DNA of 64,000 bases from Panorpa germanica (lineage: Eukaryota; Arthropoda; Insecta; Mecoptera; Panorpidae), in assembly GCA_963678705.1 (NCBI GenBank), contig OY783212.1:14818001-14882000 (forward strand). The letters run 5' to 3'. The position numbers were made by a program, and so were the translations under genes. How positions within the stretch are numbered: the stretch's first letter is position 1; each line of letters opens with the position of its first letter. A model generated the notes under the pieces. It did not search any database, was not told where the DNA came from, and saw only the letters and a program-made list of their open reading frames with translations. Positions 24,701 to 36,511 of the stretch are shown piece after piece.

Positions 24701-27700
24701 CATAACTGCTGTTTGTTGACTTTAATTATTGTTCCTTTAAGTACTGCTCCATCCAGGGTCGCACCGCTACAAATTTATAGTAGATGCAAGATGCATCTAA
24801 TTGAAATATTGTTTTCTTTTTCCTAAGAATAGTCTCCCTAGAATATGAAATTTATTCACAGTTTTTACAGTTTGGTGCCCTTATTTTGCCGCTCGGACCA
24901 GCCCTGATAAAGTCTAGCCTTCATGCTCTAAACTGAGTACTGTTTGGACTGGTTGCTGAACATATAGTTATCGGAAAGATAAGTTAATACTAACAGTATT
25001 AACACTAGTTCAGATGGTTCAAAGTATTTTTGCAGTTTTTCTATATAAAAAAGCATTCTTCTACTATGATATTATGTTTCTTGTAAAGTTCTAACATATC
25101 TTAAAGTGTTCAATAAATTTTAAAACAACCAGCACCACCTAAGGGTCTATAAGATAACTAAACTTTAAAGGTAGAATAATAGTATAAAACAACGGTCTTA
25201 GAAACTGCAGTCATTTTAGAAATTTCTATAATATAATATACCGATATCCCGTATGAGGGTTTAGAACACCGACACCGACAATAAGCACCTAATTTGAAGT
25301 TCCGGATATCCCGATTTAACCCAGAAATGTTGGCCAAAGAAATAACTTCGAATCAGTGGAATGTTTAGCAGTATCTATTCCCTCTTATGATTCTGTAGAA
25401 CTGTGGAAACTATTTTGTTACACACCATTGTAAGTGGAAATTAGATTGTTCCGGTTGTAAATGTGTTTAGATCTTATTGCTTTGCTTTGGTTTCGTTTGG
25501 TTCGGTTTGATTCGGTTTGGTTTTACAAGTCTTTGTATTTTGAGGTGTAATACTTAATACAGATTATTGTAATACAATGGTGTTGATATTATCTTTGTAT
25601 TTATCTTATGTTTAGTTGTTTTATATTCTATTTATGTTCTTTTAGATAAGGATACAGTGTCGCCTGTCAATTGTGATATTCGAACATGTGGTTTAGACCT
25701 TGAGAATACATTGCAGATAGGGTTAAACTGGAAAGAAACTTAGTATTACGAAATCTAGATATGCATTATATTACATAAAACACTACATTTATATTATCTA
25801 CTATTATGAGGAGCTTGACAATTTATAATGAAAGATATACTCAAAGAAGTTGACGCCATTATTTTGGTTTTCATGCATCTTGTGCAGCAAGTGAATCAAG
25901 TACTGCATACTTAAACATATAAGAATGCTATATATAGTTCAAATTACGATAGATCGACGGCGACTGATACTTAAAAGAGGTTATAAGAGCGGTATAAATC
26001 TATAATACGATAATGAATTTTATCTTATTCGTTTCTATACACATTATTTAAAAATAAGTAAGTCAGTGCTTTTTAGTTATATCGGCAGTTTAGTCGCCGT
26101 CGAACTCTCGTAATTTGAACTATACTTGTCTTCTCGCTGAAACCTTGTAAACTATAACGTTATGCATATAGTTAGTGTTCTAATAGATAGTGTTCTAGAT
26201 AGTTTTACTTTATGTTAGAACTTATATAGTGTCATATATCAAAACACAGAGTACATTGCAAAAATGAAAAAGTTAAATTTTTGAAACAACGGTACTAGAA
26301 CAATTTTCTTGCAAGTTTGTGTTTCATCACATGTTCTTGAACACAGTTTTGTCGTCTGTATTTAGTTAGCCCCATTTTGTTGGAGAAAACAATGCACATT
26401 TTACCCAGAGTTATTCACGGGCTTCTTAGGACCACATTTTAACATTTTACATTTCATTTATTATTACACCTATACTTTTAAACCCGCTATATACCATATC
26501 CTGTCTATCACTAAGCACACTGGCCACCTCGGATATCTTAGTAGTTCCGGCATACTCGTTGGCAACACCACTCCATTTTTTACCAAAACTCTGTACAAAT
26601 TATTTCTGCAGACCTCCGTTTCTGTACATTGGAAGATCAAATGTTCTGGATCTGCTACCCCTTCTCCTTCTTGCACCAAGTGATTTCTTTAAAGATGTGC
26701 CAATGCTCCTGTATGGTCCACCCTCAGTCTCGAGATAAGTGATAACACTCTTCTCGGACCTTGGGCTTTCCACCACCAACGACGTCCGCACAAAAAACCA
26801 TTTAGAATATGAATTTTGAAAGACTAATTAGAAATTAAGCAACAATTAACTTTAAGTTTAAGTCAGTATGGTCAAGCTTCTACTTTAACATTTATTAATA
26901 CACCGCTCTGTTAAAAAGATAAAAGCACTTATTATAAATCTGTTGTTTCCTTCTCTCTTCGATTCACTGTCCTTGATGTCGTACACGTAACTATTATATA
27001 CACACGATCGCTGTACGTTCTATATCCCACCTAGCTGATATCCCCCATTGTGAGAGCTCTAGTCGTACCACCAAGTCGGCGATAATCGGCATAGAAGTGT
27101 GTTCCAATGTGAGAGCAGCCTCTATAGTACACGTACGTTACTATCCAAACGGGTCATGTAATAAATCACTACCGATAGAGTCTCAAAACGAATACATAAA
27201 CTAATTTCCATATTTTTAATAAATATTACCACTAACCATTTGACATGAATAAATTCCCATAAATATTTAATTAGAATCACGCAACATATCATAAACTGGA
27301 TTTTTTAATTTTATTACCCAGGGCGAGGTGCTTGCGGAAGGAAGCGGATGTTTAACACGTAACATATAAACTAATAAACCAACCCAACTGGAACTGCTAC
27401 TCGTTTCGATGTTTGTCATGTAATAAAATATCCCTCAACATGCATTTTCACGATAAATATATTTCATACATATTCATATATGAGTTTTGAACATAAATTA
27501 TGCAGATACATATATACCTTTATTAGATATATGTATACAACGTACACATTCTATAAAAGCTCTATAGTAATAAGAGCTTTCTAAGTTGAATAACATTACT
27601 GTCGATATAAATTGTGTAACTTTTGTAATAGAATGTGCACAAGATGAAGTTGTTTACGTAATATTATTTATTATAACTAAAACTAATTTTAAAAACGTAA

Positions 27701-30700
27701 TAAATCAGTGGCTATCGTTGCACGTTTAATTTATTGCTTATTTATTAAATTTATTGTTATAAAAATATGAAGTTTATTTTGAAATACTTTTATTTAAGTG
27801 TTTCTTTTGACTCTGTTAGACATAATAATGATAAATTGCACTTTTTTACAGTACACAACAAGTTCTCAACTAACTATAAGCGAGGTCAATTTTAAGTTCT
27901 AATAAATAATGCCAGGAAATTATATATTTTGTATATACATCCGCGCGCGCGTTGTTTAAAATGAAAAGTTCTATAGATAAACATCAAAATAATACGTAAA
28001 ATTTTGGAGTGCTATAAACCAAATTATTTAAAAAGAATCTTGGAAAGAAAAACATAAGTATTATATTAGTAACACTTTTATTGTTACTACAAGTTACTAT
28101 ATGTTATTACAAGAAGCGTTGAGTCTTGAAGGTTAAACTAATGTTAATTTACCTATGTTTACTACTTCTACGACTACAGAAATGATGTGGATTTAGAAAC
28201 CAGCCTTAGGGACCTATACATCACTTACAATTCTCCAGACTGTACGCCGTGCAATGTGCTTGCTCCATGTCCTAGTAGCTGCTACTGATTGCGCTGCATC
28301 CATTACTAATATGTAACGCTAACGTGTCATCGTACCGATAGAATTATTGCCTCATATAATTTACTCAGATGTGCAAATGAATTATAAATTAGATTTGATA
28401 ATTAATGTGACACTTACTTGGTGGTAATGCTCCGCACGTGCGCCATCACCAGTTCATCTTGGAAGTCATACGGAAAATTCTCCGTCCACTCAGTCAGGAT
28501 GGTAATTAAAGCACTCATTTTCGCTTCACTATCCGTCATTTTATAATTACTATCGGGTGTTTTAAAATCATAATCGTTCAAAGATGAATTACTATCAGCC
28601 ATTTTCGAACTACATTCATAAATTCTTGAACTACTAGATTGATAAAAATCAGTTAATTTAAAACTATTTTTTCTTCTTAAGTCTCTTTCACTTCTTGATT
28701 TAGGTTCTAATGTTTTTGATTCATTTTCCACCATTTTGGAATAAAATGTAGCCATTTGTAAATCAGTCTCTGATTGTTTTGATGTACTACATTCCGGTGT
28801 ATCTGATTTATTAATTAATTTACTATCTACATTTTTACATTTTGTTGAATTCTTTTTTAATTTTGATTTAAATATTGATGTTCGACAGGAAGTGTGTGTT
28901 GTTGGTTGTTCGGTGGCGGCCACTTTGTTTCGATCTGTCGCCATTTTGTGACACAGTTTTGATAGTAGTTCGTGAGGTCGGATGAATATTCTGCAGGCTA
29001 GCAGAAATTCAAATATAAATTCCTGTCAACAGAATAAACAAATGATTGATGAAGATAAATTAACTACAAAATACTGTCAATAATTTTCACGAGGTGTTGT
29101 GAAGGAAAAACTGACGGGGAATAAATATTTTGACTCGCATGGAATCTGTTATTTGCTTACATCTATTAACTTGATAAATTTGTACCAGAGCTGTATAGCG
29201 GAGCTATACATGATGAGTATGTATAAATCGTTAAGTTAAAGGAACGGTACATGAATTTTGTGAAACGAGCCTGCGTCTCACAAGCAACAGCGAATATCTT
29301 TTTGGATTTATCATGCACGTTGAGTAGTCTCGGCCTCGGCTGCCTGTGAGGCCTATATCGCAAGGACTGATATTAAATTAAACCTTTTTTGTTCCTTTAA
29401 GATATATTCTATTTTTCTACCCTTACATCTACGTATCTTTTAAAGTATAGTATTCACCAGAGACTGAAGTCGAGTTTAAGTTTACGCATTTCACCAGTGT
29501 TATCAATATGGCCTCTGACAAGATCAACGACATCATACTAAGAATATGGTCCCGCTTGTGGAATGGCCATAAAACGTACACACCACAAGAAATCTGGCCT
29601 GAGATGAAAATACAATGAGACGTAGGGAAATTGCTGGAATCCCTAATATAATAGAAACCCACTATTCTTGACCCTATCGAAAATGTTGATTGAATACAAA
29701 TTTTGTAAAAATATCTATGCCTTAGCAACGTGGGAAACTTGTATCTATTGGAGATATTATATTTAGTGTTAGATTTTTAGGCACTACGAGATAAGAGAAA
29801 AATATTGGCTAGAATGGATCTAATTTTTTTTTAACTTCATGATATAGTTGTAAGCTCTCTTAAATAAAACATACATTCTTAAAAGAATTTTAAGAAGGTG
29901 ATTAAAGACAATATTATACATACAACATTTATTCTGTTATTAACAAAAATAGTTATGAAGTAATAACGTTATATAGTTTATGGTTTAACTGGAGAATTTT
30001 TGTTTTTCTGAACCTACTATTTTAGTAATATATTTATATATATATCAAAATAAGGTTGTGGGTAAAAAATTTGACAGCTGCAATAATAAAGGGGTGCGCT
30101 CCCATATCATGTAAGCAGTATCCTAGAAGCTGACACAAGACAAAAACTTCAAAAGACTTTTTATTTATACCACTCAAATCATTTTTTCTTTCAATTTAAT
30201 CGCGATACGTTGTGAAATATATATATTCTTTTGGAGTTTATCAATTCTAAGGATATTTCTTGATATTGTGTAATAATACACCTTCTTCTATGATAAAAAA
30301 ATATTTGTATTTTTATTTCAGGAAGTTTTTTTAAAATGTTAATAATAAAATTTATTTGCATTCATTTATATTAGAATGAAAACCGTCTGTGAAATATTAC
30401 AGGGCAGTTGATATTGTATAAAGCATTTAATTCTTTGAATTAAATAAAATTATAAAGTGTTGTTTCTTTCATTGTCAAAAAAGTATAATAGCTTTAATTA
30501 ATTTCAATAATACATCATAAAAATAAAACAGGAATGTAAATTAAATTTTTGTGTTATTTATAAAAACTTCTCTTTAACAAACACATGACCTTTAGTTCCA
30601 TCTTTAATGATATGATACCCTCCAAAGACAGTTATGTTTATTTAATGTTTATCTAACTAAAAAAAGTTACCTGTTATTTAAACAAATGTTACTTTATACT

Positions 30701-31193
30701 TAGTCTTTTGACCTATTTTACGGTATTTAATTTTTTTAATTTTTTATTTTATAAAATTTTGATGTTTATTAATTTTAAGATCTTAGCTACAAATGTACTT
30801 TACTAATCTATAAATATTGATTGCAGTGGTTGCTTGGTGTTCAGCTAATTCTTTTTTTTAAATAGAAATATATTACAAATTTTCAATGTACAAGTTACTT
30901 TTTGTACATCTACATGTATTTTCCAACGTGTTATGAAATTTAATGGTTGTTAAACTTCTAAACTTGTTTGTATACTAAAGCTATATAAAATAATTATTAC
31001 CCATCAGCAGATTAATCGGTAAAGTTTGAAACATGATGATGATAGTTATGTTAAAATGTGTTCTGGCGTCCGTACCGTACCGTACCTTATCTGGTTTGTA
31101 GCGTTCCGATGGAATGAGCAGCTCGATGAGAGCTTCCAGTGATCCTGATAACAAGTAGCCTTCATGATAACAAAGGTCCAGCGGCAAATCACT
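18625..31193 (-). CDS. RasGEF1: RASGEF1-type Ras guanine-nucleotide exchange factor (partial gene, five exons)
   Basis: Five exons at 31193-31086, 29022-28418, 24605-24476, 21929-21669 and 18768-18625 splice in phase into a single frame of about 416 residues. All junctions are GT-AG. The product follows the vertebrate RASGEF1A/B/C order. First comes the RasGEF-N opening helix (LLSGSLEALIELLIP), then FEFLLACRIFIRPHELLSKL, then LTEWTENFPYDFQDE. The CDC25 domain begins at LASNSKHLSEQLALIEYERL and continues through IWNLETFLDWLQRLTLIVAN and a GN...AILAALS...PVQRL segment. Such proteins exchange GDP for GTP on Ras-family GTPases in the cytosol or at membranes. About 143 Ser/Lys/Asp-rich residues interrupt the N module where the vertebrate proteins have a short loop. 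The first exon and the C-terminal half of CDC25 were not found. Introns of 2-4 kb contain a LINE with a Helitron, a LINE tail, MITEs and a hairpin. Family assignment is from remembered RASGEF1 sequences and is strong. Substrate choice is unknown. Confidence 0.88.
19287..19351 (-). mobile_element. MITE family C, left-end fragment
   Basis: Sixty-five bases matching the left end of the element at 1854 in reverse, including ACATCAATTTCAATC, AAAAAATGAGGACACAAGCCCAT. It abuts a half copy of MITE A without a gap. Confidence 0.75.
19352..19434 (-). mobile_element. MITE family A, half copy A4
   Basis: About 83 bp of the right half in the A1 orientation, running from TCATCATCGTAT through CTTCTTTTAAGCACGAGTAA to CATAACTTGAACTATA. 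It is joined directly to a MITE C fragment, so the two truncated elements form a composite. It lies in a region downstream of RasGEF exon 4. Confidence 0.75.
20769..21094 (+). mobile_element. Non-autonomous Helitron
   Basis: A 326-bp element that begins TC and ends CTAG between host A and T. It has a 3' hairpin with stem GCCAC (21065-21069) and GTGGC (21078-21082), 8 bases upstream of the CTAG. These are the hallmarks of Helitron rolling-circle transposons: no inverted ends, no target duplication. The related LINE copy at 56 kb keeps the uninterrupted sequence ATACATCTTTTATAATTTAT, which is exactly what remains if the element is removed. Interior words such as CCGATTTTAATCAAATTTG are typical of short insect Helitrons. 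It has no coding capacity. Confidence 0.9.
21149..21512 (-). pseudogene. LINE ORF2 C-terminal fragment
   Basis: An open frame of about 120 codons with no start of its own. It includes KKRWFRNESRKIISTIIRIK and then the CCHC-like terminal motif CQCGEEGTLDHIIFECKNY, which closes ORF2 proteins of the Jockey/R1/I group downstream of the reverse transcriptase. The reverse transcriptase and endonuclease are absent through 5' truncation. The frame ends at LLSDSKIN, and the corresponding stop region is recognisable in the 56-kb copy. Confidence 0.85.
21669..21929 (-). CDS. RasGEF1: RasGEF exon 4: start of CDC25 domain
   Basis: A 261-bp exon of 87 codons, phase 0 at both ends. The acceptor is CTATTTTCAG and the donor is AAG/GTAATG. 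It encodes DFLTLASNSKHLSEQLALIE and YERLFYIGYEEY (vertebrate PYTLAQQLTHIELERLNYIGPEEF), then IWNLETFLDWLQRLTLIVAN-EIC (vertebrate NLEAYVEWFNRLSYLVATEIC). A 40-bp-arm hairpin lies 59 bp upstream in the preceding intron. A truncated LINE begins about 157 bp downstream. Confidence 0.9.
21989..22094. repeat. Near-perfect 40-bp-arm inverted repeat in RasGEF intron
   Basis: Arms 21989-22028 and 22055-22094 are complementary with one mismatch and enclose a 26-base loop. Each arm contains the palindrome TTTATACCAGGTATAAA, so several structures are possible. In the RasGEF transcript it would fold 59 bases upstream of exon 4. It may be a tiny fold-back transposon or a structured intron element. No target duplication is evident. 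Confidence 0.9.
24476..24605 (-). CDS. RasGEF1: RasGEF exon 3
   Basis: A 130-bp exon joined in phase to exon 2 (ACCAA/A). The acceptor is TTTGTTTCAG and the donor is ACG/GTAAGTAG. It encodes KCVNEPPYLRARISTLLQNL then LSKLTALEKYERSL. This corresponds to the vertebrate helix with the pattern ...LIRKLAALSQYEEVL between RasGEF-N and CDC25. It ends at a codon boundary. Confidence 0.85.
25933..26124 (+). mobile_element. MITE family A, copy A5
   Basis: A 192-bp copy inside the intron between RasGEF exons 2 and 3. The left end is TATAGTTCAAATTACGATAG and the right end CTCTCGTAATTTGAACTATA. It lacks about 25 bases next to the right end (ACCCACAACTTG region) that A2 and A6 keep. Confidence 0.85.
26400..26815 (-). 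mobile_element. LINE ORF2 tail and 3' end, frameshifted
   Basis: In the minus strand, one frame reads TEGGPYRSIGTSLKKSLGAR, similar to the TGHGPYRSYLHR motif of R1/Jockey-group ORF2 proteins. A second frame reads EGEGVADPEHLIFQCTE and then LYRVLVKNGVVLPTSMPELL, the usual closing domain. The two are out of frame, so it is a dead fragment. Downstream comes GGTCCTAAGAAGCCCG, shared with 5795-5870. It sits in the intron between RasGEF exons 2 and 3, sense to the gene, and is a different family from the copy at 20695. Confidence 0.75.
28418..29022 (-). CDS. RasGEF1: RasGEF exon 2: rest of RasGEF-N with a long linker
   Basis: A 605-bp exon. The acceptor is CTGTTGACAG and the donor is AA/GTAAGT. 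The first 26 codons (FEFLLACRIFIRPHELLSKL core) continue the RasGEF-N helices. About 143 residues of low-complexity Ser/Lys/Asp/Asn-rich linker follow, with loose repeats (YSKMVENESKTL, SSKMADSNSSL, YKMTDSEAKM). The exon closes with ALITILTEWTENFPYDFQDE, the diagnostic RASGEF1 segment (LLTEWTETFPYDFRDE in vertebrates). Taking the internal ATG at 28944 as the start would cut off conserved helices, so the exon is read through from 29022. Confidence 0.9.
31086..31193 (-). CDS. RasGEF1: RasGEF exon 1 of those visible: start of RasGEF-N
   Basis: Thirty-six codons ending exactly at a codon boundary. The frame reads SDLPLDLCYHEGYLLSGSL and then EALIELLIPSERYKPDK, matching the start of the RASGEF1 N module (LLSGSLEALI). 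The acceptor reads TTACAGAG, so two tandem AGs are possible: starting at 31193 gives phase 0, and starting at 31191 gives phase 2 joined to an upstream AG. The donor is AAG/GTACGG, and the GTACG unit repeats three times into the intron. The true start codon must be in an upstream exon. Confidence 0.88.
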
Positions 31194-34100
31194 CTGTAAC
31201 GTCAGAAATTGTATTACGTTAGATCATTTAGTATTTTGAATTTACCGGTTATTAAAATCATCATCCGTAATAGATAGAAAGTTGAAATTTTGCATTATTG
31301 ATTGCAAAATACATGGGTAATTTAGAAGTTTAAAAATTAAAGAAAGAGCGGTTTAGAACTATTGAGGAAATTTGTAAAAACTTATAGTACACTTATACCT
31401 GGCTTTATAATTGCTCTTTATAATGTATTTCGACATAATAAGGTAGTAAGCGAAAAGAATATTGGGCAGTTATTAAAGGGAGGCAGTGAAGGGAAGAGGT
31501 CGATGGCAGAGATAGAGAAAAGTAACGAAGAAAGAGAAGGAATGGCAGCTAGAAACAGGAGGGAGAGTAGAAGGAGGAGCGAAGCAGTAGCAGTAGCAGT
31601 TTTGTTTTTATTTTGAAAAATAATTTTGTAATTATATATGTTTTTCGTTTGGAAGGAGTGAAAATGTTTAGATTTAATAAGGATCAAAATTGAATTAAGC
31701 ACAATGACATATATAAATGAGTTAAGGCACAAGAATGTAGTGCTAAATGGCAAAAACATTAAAATAAAATTATATAAGGTATTTCGACATAACGGTCATT
31801 ATTCATTATGGCAATTTTTCGATTTACAGCCCAGAATGTTTCGTTATACGACCAAAAATAATGCAGTTCTGTTAGTCACCTTCTGTTAGTTTCAGTTTCT
31901 CTTTTTATTTCAGTGAGGTTAAAGCGAGGAGTAGTTGCAATTACTCTTTTTCGTCCATAGCCTATATTTTACGTTTCTCGCTCCTTTTATAGCAGAGAAT
32001 ATGAAAACACACCAACCACCATCAGTATATTGCTTTAGACTGCATAAGCTTGATCCTAATCCCTTGACTTCAATTAGGACTTTCTTTGGCAGTAGAATTA
32101 TGAATGCAAATGAAATAGAATCCCCTTTATATGTATACGAGTAAGGACCATTGCACAGAAATAAGACAATTAGAACTAAAAGAGTGACGAATAAAATGGG
32201 AATATTTTTCAAAATTCGTAGTCTCCAATCAGTTCAAAACTAGTGTTGATTAAACATTTAAAAATGTTGGCAACTACTATACTAGTTGAGACGTTCATAC
32301 AGTTGTTCTTGCAAAACTATTTCATATGTAAATACCTGTTGTAAATCGAACTAGAACATTTTCTTTGAATTACTTTATGACGTGATTTGTTTTCTTTATG
32401 AAGCATTAAAATGCATCTTGAGGCGTGCACTAGCTAACGTCGATTCGTAAACTGGAATGATCATTTTATTGTTTAAATAGGTGAAACTTTATTTGCTGGT
32501 ATTTGTGTGAGTATCTTAAACTAGTGGGATAAGAAGAATACTTTACATCTTGTTATTTGTCTCATTTCACGAAAAATAAAGCAGTCAGGTTGGAACTATT
32601 AAAAGTTTAGAAGTCGTAAACGAACTACTATTAAAGTAACAAAGAAATTATCATAAAATGTTGCACTTTATTTAAATGTATAGAAATGTCTTCATTAGCG
32701 CAAGGTCTTATTCAAAGATGAAGAATGGTGTAGGAAAACGTTACACCAGTAGGTAGGCTTTGCAATAGGCGCTTTCGCAGTAATTCAATTTTGTTTTATT
32801 TAAAAAAATCATACATAAACCTTGAAGCGATTCTGATCAACATTGAATCAACTTTTTTGAACATTTAACTTTTATTTTTTAAATTCCTTTTTTTTTCAAA
32901 TTTATTTTCTGTAGTGTATTAGTACATTTCTAATTTAATAACAACCTGTAGTGTATCTAACACATTTTAAATTATTTCTGTCATAGTAGATATATACGAC
33001 TAACTGGATTTTCTAATTTATATCGATTTAATACATATCATACACACGGAAGAGATTGTGCAATGTGTTATTATACTATTTATAACAATTACACAGAAAG
33101 CTGCAATTGTTCCAACTGCTGCCATTAATAATACTGTAATAATAATTCAAACTGGTTCATCTTTTCTCGCTGCATTTATTGCATTATATCAGTAGCTTTA
33201 TTAAACTGCAATTTCATACAACGTTATTATATTTTATTACAGTTTAACTACATATATATGGCATATCGCAGAGTAAAATGCATATACCCGTACTATGAGC
33301 ATAATACTGTTTAATCAAAATAAATCTCTTACTCATAAATATTATTTAATTAATGGATATAAATCACATGTTTCTTAATTAAAATATGAATGTCTTGTTT
33401 TGAATATTATAAGGAAGTTTAGTTTATCCAGGGTGATGTTCATTTATGACAATATGTTTAGAAACTATAATTGAAAAATAAGAATTGTCTAAACTGAATA
33501 GAACTAAAATATACATTTTACTCGTGCTTCAAGAAGTATACAGAGATATTCTCTATATATAGAGTCCTCTATGGATAGATTCCCATTATTGAAATTGTAC
33601 TTTAAAACTTTTTACTTATTAATAAAAATGAAATGGATTAAGGGAGTATTGCGACACTTATATTCGACGCAGTATGCGAAAAACATATCGAAAACGATAC
33701 CGTAGAGAAACATATTGTATTTAAGTTAACAATTATTTTTAACTTTCCGACTATACCTTAAGAAGATTGATATTCTCCCTTAATATACCGTAATATAATA
33801 ATGTTACCAGAACACGTAAATTATCAATGTTATGCAATATATCCATCAATATAAACTTTATACTTCAAATATCGAAGTTTTTCATCACCATAAAAATTAA
33901 CTCCTAGGGATTTCCACTATGCATAAAAGCTTGCTCTCATATTACATTTCCATTTGATTTTCTGCACTAGCTATTTTACTACAGGAGATAAGTGAAAAGT
34001 ATATTAAAGGATGTATAGCAGGATATAAAAGTTTTAACTTTTTAATTTTATTACATGAAATATTACATTTTAAACATTATTGGAAAATAAGTTTACAACA

Positions 34101-36511
34101 GAATTTCTATTTAATGATAATTCTCTCACATTTAATCGTTCTTTTTAGTGAGGAATCTTGGATAAAAATTTAATGAGTAATTTCGTTACACAATTGCAGT
34201 TATATTTTCGAAAAACTTTTGAAACATAAAAACAATTTGAAACATTGAAAAAAATCATAAAATAACGACGTCGTTTGACAGAAAAAAATAGTCTCCGTAA
34301 ATTTTTTAATTCAAAAGTTTTATTTATCGAAGCTTAACATAATTTTGTTACATAGTGAAATATTAAATGTAGAAAATATTAAAAATATTTTACTATATAT
34401 TCATTTCGAAAGATAACTTTTGCTATGTAATCTTACATTAACTTAAAAAAATTCTGTAAAAGGTAAACTTTTTTATGTTAAACAAACCTTACATATAAGT
34501 AACGCAATAGCTATGTTTTACTTTGCATGTTATTACAAAATAACGTTTTTTGTAATAATTATTTTCGACATTTATTGTATCAATTTGAAACCTTTAAATT
34601 ATGAAAAAATCTTGCTGCATTTTATACTAGAACTTTTTATGAAACTTTCTGTGCAATCTTATGAGAAATAGTATTACAGATAGAAATAAATTCTGAGATA
34701 TAACTTTCCATGAAATAAGATTTGTACGTACACAAATATTGTCTACAACAACAAAAACTATCTCATTGTTATGATTTTACGATTACACATGACAAGAATT
34801 CATCATGCTAAGTCTTAAAAGTTTATAAATAAATTACTATTTTATTTTTGTAGTTTAAATGGATTTCTTATTTGTATTCTATGAATTATATTATATAAAC
34901 TAATTCTATATTATTATGGTACATAGTGAATGATAAATAAGTTTAATATTTTTAACTTAAAACTTAAAAAACTTTTAACAATTTTTCGTGGACTGTATTG
35001 TTACTAGTAGGGTGAAAAGTTGCTTCTATAAAATTTTATGTCCTTATATAGATAATCCTTATGTGATTTGCGTTGGGTTGGGTCTGGTTGGGTTGTATCA
35101 GGACCATGGAGAGTGATTACACAGTAAAATATACTGAAACCACTTTTGAAGTAAATTGATATTTTGAATTTATTGTACACGAAAAATTTAAGAGTGTATT
35201 ACATAAAATAAAATTTAATTATCATCATGGATATGTGACTGATGCGGCTTATATTTCATCGCGGTGCACTTATCTTCTACGTTAATACGATAAATCCAAT
35301 GCGTTTCAATCTTTAATTTGTATTTAAATTATTAATAATTTCAATTATTATAAAAATATTTCTTATGATGAATTAGTAAGTGATATTTGCTCCTAAAATT
35401 TCATGCTCTAAATAGTATTACATTATGCAAACATTTTATGTACATGGCGCTATCGTCGGGTAGTAATTCCTGTAATCCATCCTAGTGACCTGCTTTGCAA
35501 ACGATGTGCTCCTTATTTAACATATACTCGAATGATATGTTATGATATGAATACTAATAGAAGAAACATATAGCATAATTTAATGCAGAGGTTCTCAAAC
35601 AGTGTCGGCAAAGTTCAAATAAACACATTTACTGTTAAAATTGCAAGATACAGTATAGGTAATAATCAGGAACTCTATGCTGGTGTGCGACACTTGAAAC
35701 TATAATTTCCCGCAAATCAAAGATGCCACATCCGGGGCTGATACAATATAATTGTATTTTATATTTTACTTTAATCATATTTATTATTTCCTTTAATAAA
35801 ACCAAATCAAAGCATCACTTTTATTCATAGTTCACACAGCTAATATAATTGTGGAAAAATATAAATCTTAAATGATTCTATATGATATAAAAATGCAACA
35901 TCACAAGTGCTATTTCTTAGTATGAAGAGGTAGTCTTCCAAAGAATCGTCTGTATGAAATGTTGAATTTTAGAAAAGGATACGTTGAATCGTTAACATAA
36001 AACTTTGCCAGCTTCGAACGAACATGATAAAGACATTAAAATGCAGTAACGCGTTAAACTTGCTTTAAAAGCGATTAACATATGTAAAACTTTATAGACA
36101 CTGTCGTTAGCAGAAGTATCGTTTTAGAAAACATTAAAATATTATCTCAGGAAATAAAATCATGTTTTATGGCTTTCTGTTCTAAATATCGAAGTTGTAA
36201 TAACTGATAATTTACATGTTGTACTATATGAATATAGAATATTAATACAAATGAAAAACTCTATTCAATTTTGTATGTTTTACTATAGATAGAAGAATAT
36301 GAGTATGTGTCCGAAATATAGAACACAAGTCGTCAAAGTTTGAATGAGCAAAATTTACTTTAAAAGTCTTTAGATTAAGTATTCTCCGCTTTCTTGTTAT
36401 CAATTTAGGGTGTTTAATCAATTCTCAGTTAATTGAGGCTTATTGTAACCTTTGTTACCTGTGGCAAAATCTTTGACAAAATTATAAATAAAAACCCATA
36501 TGCCATAACGC
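31194..36511. other. Non-coding stretch upstream of visible RasGEF exons
   Basis: No exon recognised. Bases 31480-31610 are strongly purine-rich on the plus strand. The 14-base word GTATTTCGACATAA occurs at 31425 and 31779. The remainder is AT-rich intronic or intergenic DNA. Confidence 0.4.

Noticed and set aside
28200-28310. Minus-strand frame (DAAQSVAATRTWSKHIARR) with a GTAAGT-like donor, possible small exon between RasGEF exons 2 and 3
   Set aside because: Exons 2 and 3 already join in phase and match adjacent parts of the family. The peptide has no RasGEF resemblance and could be a transposase scrap.
29429-29728. Minus-strand frame of 99 codons, and an opposing plus-strand frame (IILRIWSRLWNGHKTYTPQE)
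   Set aside because: Neither shows a recognisable family. The plus frame vaguely resembles LINE sequence but has stops, so it is left unassigned within RasGEF intron DNA.
31919-32212. Minus-strand frame of 97 codons with a hydrophobic start, like a signal peptide
   Set aside because: No family resemblance, no promoter or splice evidence, and AT-rich DNA often yields Leu/Ile-rich frames.
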